NCBI GenBank assembly: GCA_021845835.1 | Contig: JAJZVE010000091.1 | Location: 1 to 11,192 of the forward strand | DNA from: Pseudomonadota bacterium | GTDB taxonomy: Bacteria > Pseudomonadota > Alphaproteobacteria > Acetobacterales > Acetobacteraceae | Direction of reading: 5' to 3' | DNA: 11,192 nt | In this document: piece by piece, positions 6,689-11,192 of the stretch | Layout: each line of letters starts with the position of its first letter | Numbering within the stretch: position 1 is the first letter of the stretch | The notes under the pieces: generated by a model | Seen by the model: the letters and a program-made list of their open reading frames with translations, nothing else | Databases searched by the model: none | Told to the model about the DNA's origin: nothing | Made by a program: the position numbers and the translations under genes

Positions 6689-8140
6689 ATGACCGACGGC
6701 ATGCACGTCGATTACGACGGCCTGATTCCGAACAACGTCGATCTCAACGCCGATGCGCGCGTGCGCAAGGCGCTGGAGACCTGGCACCCCGGCTACATCG
6801 ACTGGTGGAAGGACATGGGGCCGGAAGGCTTCCAGGACAGCCTGGTGTATCTGCGCACGGCGGTCAGCGTCGATCCGAAGGGCTGGGCGAAGTTCGACTA
6901 CGTGAAGATGCCGGACTACAAATGGGGCATCCTGCTGGCGCCGAAGGTGGCAGGCCGCAGCGTCGGCTTCGGCCAGCACAAGGGCGCGCCGGCGTGGCAG
7001 GACGTGCCCGGCGAATACCGCGGCATGCTGCGCCGGCTGATGGTGATCCAGGGCGACACCGAGCCGGCGTCGGTCGAACAGCAGCGCCATCTCGGCAAGA
7101 CCGCGCCCTCGCTCTATGACATGCGCAATCTGTTCCAGGTGAATGTCGAGGAAGGCCGCCATCTCTGGGCGATGGTCTATCTGCTGCAGAAATACATGGG
7201 CAAGGACGGGCGCGAGGAGGCGGAGGAACTGCTGCGCCGGCGCAGCGGCCACCAGGACAGCCCGCGCATGCTCGGCGCCTTCAACGAGGAGACGCCGGAC
7301 TGGGTGAGCTTCTTCATGTTCACCTTTTTCACCGACCGCGACGGCAAGATGCAGTTGGAGGCGCTGGCGCAATCGGGCTTCGATCCGCTGTCGCGCACCT
7401 GCCGCTTCATGCTGACCGAGGAAGCGCACCACATGTTCGTCGGCGAAACCGGCGTGCAGCGCATCATCGAACGCACCTGCGCGGCGATGCAGCAGGCCGG
7501 CGTCACCGACCCGGCCGACGTGGCGCGCATTCGCGCGCTCGGCGTGATCGACCTGCCGGCGCTGCAGCGCAAGATCAACATGCATTTTCCGCTCACGCTC
7601 GACCTGTTCGGCAACGAGGTCTCGACCAATGCGGCCAACGCCTACAACGCCGGCCTGAAGGGCCGCTATCGCGAGGACAGGCTGGACGACGACCACCGCC
7701 TGCTGGACGCGACCTATCCGGTGCTGCGCTGCAAGGATGGCGTCATCGTCAGCGAGGACGTGGCGGCGCTGTCGGCGCTGAACATGCGGCTGCGCGACGA
7801 TTACGTGCAGGACTGCCAGGGCGGCGTGAACCGCTGGAACAAGGTGATCGAGAAAGCAGGCATCCCGTTCCGCCTGACGCTGCCGCATGTCGCCTTCAAC
7901 CGCCGCATCGGCGAGTTCGCCGGCATCCACTGCGATCCCGACGGACAGGTGATCGACGCTGCCGCCTGGGCGGCGAACCGCGACCGCTGGCTGCCGTCGG
8001 CCGACGACCGGCTGTATATCACCGGCCTGATGCGGCCGGTGGACACGGCCGGCGCCTTCGCCTCCTGGATCGCGCCGCCGAAGGTCGGCATCGACAACAA
8101 GCCGGGCGACTTCGAATACGTGAAGCTGTGGAATTCCTGA
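6689..8140 (+). CDS. boxB: Benzoyl-CoA 2,3-epoxidase, diiron oxygenase component BoxB
   Basis: 483 residues, near the ~473 of Azoarcus evansii BoxB. With electrons from BoxA it inserts one O atom of O2 into benzoyl-CoA to form the 2,3-epoxide. All six ligands of the class I diiron centre can be placed: Glu125 (GDTEPAS), Glu155 and His158 (EGRH), Asp216 (FFTDRD), Glu245 and His248 (EAHH). These sit at a constant +5 offset from the ligands known in A. evansii (Glu120, Glu150, His153, Asp211, Glu240, His243), so the site is complete. The C-terminal part (TLPHVAFNRRIGEFAG from 398, KPGDFEYVKLWNS at the end) is also typical. There are no membrane segments or signal peptide. The ribosome binding site GGGAGG is ~9 bases upstream. 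It sits 22 bp after boxC and 19 bp before boxA, the conserved boxC-boxB-boxA order. Confidence 0.97.
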   Translation: MTDGMHVDYDGLIPNNVDLNADARVRKALETWHPGYIDWWKDMGPEGFQDSLVYLRTAVSVDPKGWAKFDYVKMPDYKWGILLAPKVAGRSVGFGQHKGAPAWQDVPGEYRGMLRRLMVIQGDTEPASVEQQRHLGKTAPSLYDMRNLFQVNVEEGRHLWAMVYLLQKYMGKDGREEAEELLRRRSGHQDSPRMLGAFNEETPDWVSFFMFTFFTDRDGKMQLEALAQSGFDPLSRTCRFMLTEEAHHMFVGETGVQRIIERTCAAMQQAGVTDPADVARIRALGVIDLPALQRKINMHFPLTLDLFGNEVSTNAANAYNAGLKGRYREDRLDDDHRLLDATYPVLRCKDGVIVSEDVAALSALNMRLRDDYVQDCQGGVNRWNKVIEKAGIPFRLTLPHVAFNRRIGEFAGIHCDPDGQVIDAAAWAANRDRWLPSADDRLYITGLMRPVDTAGAFASWIAPPKVGIDNKPGDFEYVKLWNS

Positions 8141-8159
8141 GCGCGGCGGGGCGGGCGTC

Positions 8160-9383
8160 ATGGACGGCGGCCAGGAAGCGGCACTGAAGCAGCATCTGAT
8201 CGACCCGGAGATCTGCATCCGCTGCAACACCTGCGAGGCGACCTGCCCGGTCGGCGCCATCACGCACGACGACAGCAACTATGTCGTCGATGCCGGCACC
8301 TGCAATCACTGCATGGACTGCGTGGCCCCCTGCCCGACCGGCGCGATCGACAACTGGTTCCAGGTCGCTGCGCCGTTCAGCGTCGCGGAGCAGTTCTCCT
8401 GGCAGGAACTGCCGCCGCGGCCGGCGGCGGCGCAAATGCCGGCGCCGGTCGATGCGCTGGACGACGAGGCCGCCGCCCTGATCGCCGATGCGCACCAGGG
8501 CGCGGGCGGCGCGGTGCGCGCGCCGGCCTCGGCCAGCAAGCCGCGCGTCAACCTGTTCAACCGCGCCAACCCGGCGATCGCGAAAGTGACCGGCAATATC
8601 CGCGTCACCAGGGCGGGCACCGGGTCGGATGTGCATCACCTCATCCTCGATTTCGGCATGGTGCCGTTCCCGGTGCTGGAGGGGCAGAGCCTCGGCATCG
8701 TCCCGCCCGGCAGCGACGCCGGCGGCCGGCCGCACGCGATGCGGCTCTATTCCATCTGCAGCGCCCGCGACGGCGAGCGGCCGAACACCAACAACCTCGC
8801 GCTGACCGTCAAGCGCGTGGCCGAACCGCGGCCGGACGGCACGCTGTTCCGCGGCGTCGCCTCCAACTATCTGTGCGACCTGCCCCTCGGCGCCGAGGTG
8901 AAGGTGGTCGGCCCGTTCGGCGCGACGTTCCTGATGCCCGACGATCCCGACGCCGACATCCTGATGTTCTGCACCGGCACCGGGGCGGCACCGTTCCGCG
9001 GCTTCACCGAGCGGCGACGGCGGCTGGCGATGCAGGGGCGCGGCCGGCTGCACCTGTATTTCGGCGCACGCACGCCGCAGGAACTGCCGTATTTCGGTCC
9101 GCTGCAGAAAGTGCCGGCGACGGTGCTGGAGCAGCATCTGGTGTTCAGCCGCCTGCCCGGCGCGCCCAGGGAATACGTGCAGGACCGGCTGCGCGCCCAC
9201 GGCGCGGCGGCGGCGGCGCTGCTCGGCAAGGCCACCACGCATCTCTATGTCTGCGGCCTGCGCGGGCTGGAAGCCGGCGTCGAGGAAGCGTTGGCCGCGA
9301 TCGGCCGCGCACACGGCATCGACTGGCCGGCGCTGCGCGCGACCATGCGCGGCGAGGGGCGCTATCACGTCGAGACATATTGA
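8160..9383 (+). CDS. boxA: Benzoyl-CoA 2,3-epoxidase reductase BoxA
   Basis: 407 residues. It takes electrons from NADPH through FAD and two [4Fe-4S] clusters to the diiron centre of BoxB. The N-terminal ferredoxin part has both cluster motifs: Cys19, Cys22, Cys25, Cys29 (CIRCNTCEATCP) and Cys48, Cys51, Cys54, Cys58 (CNHCMDCVAPCP). An Ala/Pro-rich linker (about 84-127) leads to a ferredoxin-NADP reductase fold: FAD-binding RLYSICSA at 195-202, GVASNYLCDL at 232-241, and the NADP-binding segments CTGTGAAPFRGF at 271-282 and YVCGLRGLE near the C-terminus. The fused ferredoxin-reductase plan is diagnostic for BoxA. The upstream Shine-Dalgarno is weak (GGCGGGGCGGGC only), so translation may depend on coupling to boxB. 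The stop faces the boxR stop across 9 bp; no terminator is visible there, so the two transcripts probably overlap. Confidence 0.96.
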   Translation: MDGGQEAALKQHLIDPEICIRCNTCEATCPVGAITHDDSNYVVDAGTCNHCMDCVAPCPTGAIDNWFQVAAPFSVAEQFSWQELPPRPAAAQMPAPVDALDDEAAALIADAHQGAGGAVRAPASASKPRVNLFNRANPAIAKVTGNIRVTRAGTGSDVHHLILDFGMVPFPVLEGQSLGIVPPGSDAGGRPHAMRLYSICSARDGERPNTNNLALTVKRVAEPRPDGTLFRGVASNYLCDLPLGAEVKVVGPFGATFLMPDDPDADILMFCTGTGAAPFRGFTERRRRLAMQGRGRLHLYFGARTPQELPYFGPLQKVPATVLEQHLVFSRLPGAPREYVQDRLRAHGAAAAALLGKATTHLYVCGLRGLEAGVEEALAAIGRAHGIDWPALRATMRGEGRYHVETY

Positions 9384-9392
9384 GGCCGCGCC

Positions 9393-10304
9393 CTACCCCG
9401 CCGGCGCCGTCGCCACGCCCGGCAGGGCGAGCAGGTCGCGCAGGCTCTCCTCCACGCTGCGCCCGCTGGTGTCCACGGTGAAGTCCGCGCGCGCATAGAG
9501 CGCCTCGCGGCTGGCCAGGATCGCGCGCAGATCCTGCATCGCGCGGCGGTTGTCGCGCATCGGCCGCAGGTCGCCCTGTTCCTGCACCCGGCGCATGTGT
9601 TCCTCCGGCGATGCGCGCAGCCACACGGTCGCGCAGGTGTCCAGCAGGAATTCGAACGTTCCCGCCTCGGCGACGATGCCGCCGCCGGTCGCGATCACCA
9701 TCGGCGCGCCGTCGCGTACCAGCCGCTGCAGCGCCGCGCGTTCCAGTTGCCGGAACGCCTCCTGCCCCAGCACCGCGAAGATGTCGGACAGCTCCATGCG
9801 CCCCTCGCGCTCCACCTCGCGGTCCAGTTCCACGAAGTTGATGCCGAGCCGGGCCGCCAGCACGCGGCCGAGCGTCGATTTGCCGGCGCCACGCAGCCCG
9901 ATCAGGGCGATGCGGCGGGCGCGCGACCGCGCCTCCTGCCGGCCGAAGCGGGCCTGCAGCAGCGCCCGCGCCTCGGCCAGCCGCGCCTCCGGCAGATGTG
10001 CCACCGCCTGCTCCAGCAACAGCCGCTCCACCGAGCGTTCCGGCCGCTCGGCCACCAGTTCCTCGGCGTCGATGCCGAGCGCGCGCGCGATCCGCCGCAG
10101 CAGCAGGATGGAGATGTTGCCGCTGCCGGCTTCCAGTTGCGCGATGTAGCGTTCCGAGACCGCGCTGCGGCGCGACAGGTCGCGGCGGGTGACGCCGCGG
10201 CGGGCGCGCGCCGTGCGCAGGCGCTGCCCGATCGCCCGCAGATAGGGCTGATCGCCCGGCTCGCTGTGCGCCCGCTCCGGCGGCGCGCTGTCCTCGACAT
10301 CCAT
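9393..10304 (-). CDS. boxR: BoxR/BzdR-type regulator: XRE helix-turn-helix fused to shikimate-kinase-like domain
   Basis: 303 residues, the usual size for BzdR/BoxR. An XRE-type helix-turn-helix (about 22-80; recognition region VTRRDLSRRSAVSERYIAQL, 38-57) is joined by a helical linker (85-128) to a shikimate-kinase fold from 131. In this family the C-terminal domain binds benzoyl-CoA, which relieves repression of box/bzd promoters. Walker A is GLRGAGKST (136-144) with Lys142; Asp161 matches the shikimate-binding Asp; Arg185 (AFRQLER), GGG at 207-209, Arg247 (LRPM) and Arg266 (SREALY) match substrate or lid residues of true shikimate kinases. It is nevertheless most likely a regulator, not AroK, given the DNA-binding domain and location. 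It converges on boxA. The start ATG has only GGGCGG upstream; a TAGTAT box 7 bases before it could even make the message leaderless. Confidence 0.95.
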   Translation of the reverse strand: MDVEDSAPPERAHSEPGDQPYLRAIGQRLRTARARRGVTRRDLSRRSAVSERYIAQLEAGSGNISILLLRRIARALGIDAEELVAERPERSVERLLLEQAVAHLPEARLAEARALLQARFGRQEARSRARRIALIGLRGAGKSTLGRVLAARLGINFVELDREVEREGRMELSDIFAVLGQEAFRQLERAALQRLVRDGAPMVIATGGGIVAEAGTFEFLLDTCATVWLRASPEEHMRRVQEQGDLRPMRDNRRAMQDLRAILASREALYARADFTVDTSGRSVEESLRDLLALPGVATAPAG

Positions 10305-10310
10305 CCGCCC

Positions 10311-10340
10311 ATACTAAGCCAGCCGCCGCCGCCGCGGGAA
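10311..10340 (-). promoter_or_regulatory. Possible boxR promoter
   Basis: On the minus strand TAGTAT (10316-10311, 4/6 to the -10 consensus) is preceded, after 18 bp, by TTCCCG (10340-10335, 3/6 to -35). The predicted start would fall at or within one or two bases of the boxR ATG at 10304. The matches are weak and the region is otherwise GC-only, so this is tentative. Confidence 0.25.
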
Positions 10341-10360
10341 CCTGCCGGCTCGCGCGCCGG

Positions 10361-10378
10361 CCCGCCGGTCCCGGCGGG
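10361..10378 (-). other. Inverted repeat between parE and boxR
   Basis: CCCGCCGG and CCGGCGGG form a perfect 8-bp inverted repeat separated by 2 bases, realistically a 7-bp stem with a 4-nt loop. It lies 16 bp after the parE stop and about 57 bp before boxR on the same strand. A second, weaker GCCGG/CCGGC pair (10344-10361) overlaps it. It may end or pause parDE transcription before boxR; no T tract follows, so an intrinsic terminator is not shown. Confidence 0.35.
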
Positions 10379-10393
10379 GGGCCGTCGGCGCGG

Positions 10394-10762
10394 TCAGGTC
10401 CGGTCGGCGTCCCTGACGGCCCTGCGCGCCGCGCGGGACAGCAGCATGCGATCGTGGACCAGCGCGAGGATTTCAACCACGCCGTCCACAGCGACGCGAT
10501 AGACGAGGACGTGGCGCGGCGACCGGACGCGACGGGCGGGTTCGATCCTGAACCGGCTGGATCGCATCATGAAGGCGCGAACACCGGGCAGGCCGGGGAT
10601 CCCGGCCGATCCCGCCAAGCCAGGGTTCTCGCCGATAGCCTGCATCGCGGTCAGGATCAACAGGCGATAGCGATCCGCCGCCTCCTTGCCGTGCGTCCGC
10701 GCGCTTTCCAGAAGGACCGCAATGATCGCCCCTTCCGCCGCCCGCGTGATCCTGGGAACCAC
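10394..10762 (-). CDS. parE: RelE/ParE-family toxin of a type II toxin-antitoxin pair
   Basis: 122 residues with a GTG start. ParE/RelE fold features: an N-terminal helical pair with EAADRYRLLILTAMQAIGENP (27-47), the Gly/Pro-rich GIPGLPGVRAF (54-64) leading to the beta sheet, basic SRFRIEPARRVRSPRHVLVYR (69-89) and the final strand GVVEILALVHDRM (94-106). ParE toxins typically poison DNA gyrase; RelE types cut mRNA on the ribosome. The SRFR...PRHVLVYR pattern and VLVHxRM-like end favour ParE. At 122 residues it is some 20 longer than usual because of an Arg-rich C-terminal tail (RAARRAVRDADRT). The start codon overlaps the antitoxin stop by one base (TAGTG), so translation is coupled and toxin follows antitoxin. 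The true target is not shown by sequence. Confidence 0.87.
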   Translation of the reverse strand: MVPRITRAAEGAIIAVLLESARTHGKEAADRYRLLILTAMQAIGENPGLAGSAGIPGLPGVRAFMMRSSRFRIEPARRVRSPRHVLVYRVAVDGVVEILALVHDRMLLSRAARRAVRDADRT

Positions 10763-11040
10763 TACTCTTCGGGTGCCAGTTGCTCGCGCACGCGGGCTGC
10801 GATGCGGTCATCGAGTCGCGTCCAGTCGTCTTGCGTCTCCAGCGTGACGAACCGTCCCGCCTCGATATCGGCGATGCCCGCGGCGACCGCGGCGGCGAGT
10901 TCGTCCTCGTCCTCCTCGATCTCGTCGATCAGCCGGCGCACCGCCGCCGCGACGAACGCCGCCGCGCTCTGCGCACGGCCTTCGGCCACCTGCCGCTCGA
11001 TCTCGCGCTGCAGTTCGTCGGGAAGCTGCACGACACTCAT
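10762..11040 (-). CDS. parD: ParD-family antitoxin
   Basis: 92 residues. The N-terminal ~40 (MSVVQLPDEL, then a helix with EIERQVAEGRAQSAAAFVAAAVRRLID) has the strand-helix-helix pattern of ribbon-helix-helix DNA-binding antitoxins. An acidic helix (about 38-50) and a C-terminal tail with GIADIEAGRFVTLETQDD follow; in ParD proteins this disordered-to-helical tail wraps and neutralises ParE. ParD dimers usually repress their own operon, more strongly with toxin bound. The start is supported by AGAGGAG 7-13 bases upstream. It is the first gene of the pair and overlaps parE by one base at the stop. The order antitoxin then toxin and the sizes fit parDE. The partner and self-regulation are inferred from family knowledge. 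Confidence 0.88.
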   Translation of the reverse strand: MSVVQLPDELQREIERQVAEGRAQSAAAFVAAAVRRLIDEIEEDEDELAAAVAAGIADIEAGRFVTLETQDDWTRLDDRIAARVREQLAPEE

Positions 11041-11066
11041 CGGTTGCTCCTCTCGGCGTGGCGGCG

Positions 11067-11072
11067 AATATA
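11067..11072 (-). promoter_or_regulatory. Possible -10 box of parDE
   Basis: TATATT on the minus strand, 26 bp before the parD ATG, is the only AT-rich hexamer near the start and a 5/6 match to TATAAT. The -35 region is poor (TTCTGA at 16-bp spacing). It would give a leader of about 20 nt carrying the AGAGGAG ribosome binding site. The rest of 11073-11192 shows no gene or repeat that I can support. Confidence 0.3.
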
Positions 11073-11192
11073 GCCCCGATGCGACCGCTCAGAAAGCCGG
11101 AGTGGGGGCGGAATGCGCTGCGCTTTTTCGTCCTGCGCCGGCTCAAGATCCGGAGACAGTTCTGAAATAGAAACGAATTGGGCACAGCTCGG

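Noticed and set aside
3979..6702. A 907-codon open frame on the minus strand opposite the hydrolase and boxC
   Set aside because: Its translation is Arg/Ala/His-rich with no recognisable domain, and it lies antisense to genes with clear family motifs. Long antisense frames are usual in DNA this GC-rich.
6554..8278. A 574-codon minus-strand frame opposite boxB
   Set aside because: It mirrors the boxB coding frame and shows no family motif; the opposite strand has all six diiron ligands.
9393..9910. Separate shikimate kinase gene (aroK)
   Set aside because: The kinase-like domain is continuous with the XRE domain in one frame, and the fusion beside boxCBA is characteristic of BoxR/BzdR.
10808..11185. 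125-codon minus-strand frame starting near the right edge
   Set aside because: It overlaps parD in another frame, becomes Arg/Gly-rich there, and has no ribosome binding site that I can see.
1..11192. CRISPR arrays, tRNA or rRNA genes, insertion sequences, attachment sites
   Set aside because: No regularly spaced repeats, no tRNA-like cloverleaf, no transposase or integrase coding sequence and no terminal inverted repeats were seen.

Overview
The window is GC-rich chromosomal DNA of proteobacterial type, most likely an alphaproteobacterium. This placement is inferred from composition, the ClpP variant, the entericidin-like lipoproteins and the box gene layout. Species cannot be read from the sequence. 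Nearly all of the window is coding.

Left part (1-2248): the 3' two thirds of an acyl-CoA synthetase gene enters from the left edge on the plus strand. It converges on a minus-strand group consisting of a ClpP-family gene and two very short tandem genes for entericidin-like lipoproteins. The ClpP has Asn at the position of the catalytic Asp. The lipoprotein genes are 43 and 48 codons long.

Centre (2249-10304): after a 309-bp divergent intergenic region lies an aerobic benzoate degradation cluster of the box (benzoyl-CoA epoxidation) type. The order on the plus strand is benzoate-CoA ligase (bclA), an alpha/beta hydrolase overlapping it by ATGA, boxC, boxB and boxA. The regulator boxR (XRE helix-turn-helix fused to a shikimate-kinase-like domain) converges on boxA, with 9 bp between the stop codons. 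Together they would activate benzoate to benzoyl-CoA (BclA), form the 2,3-epoxide with O2 and NADPH (BoxA reductase plus BoxB diiron epoxidase), and open the ring to 3,4-dehydroadipyl-CoA semialdehyde and formate (BoxC). BoxR would sense benzoyl-CoA and repress the operon. The semialdehyde dehydrogenase (BoxD) and the beta-oxidation genes for the later steps are not in the window. The diiron ligands of BoxB, the eight cluster cysteines of BoxA and the catalytic Lys of BclA are all present, so the cluster looks functional.

Right part (10305-11192): a minus-strand ParD/ParE type II toxin-antitoxin pair overlaps by one base (TAGTG) and sits upstream of boxR. The last 150 bp hold only a possible parD promoter.

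I found no clearly new system. The most interesting points are the ClpP with an altered catalytic triad, the tandem entericidin-like pair, the hydrolase built into the box operon, and the near-complete shikimate-kinase active site kept in BoxR.
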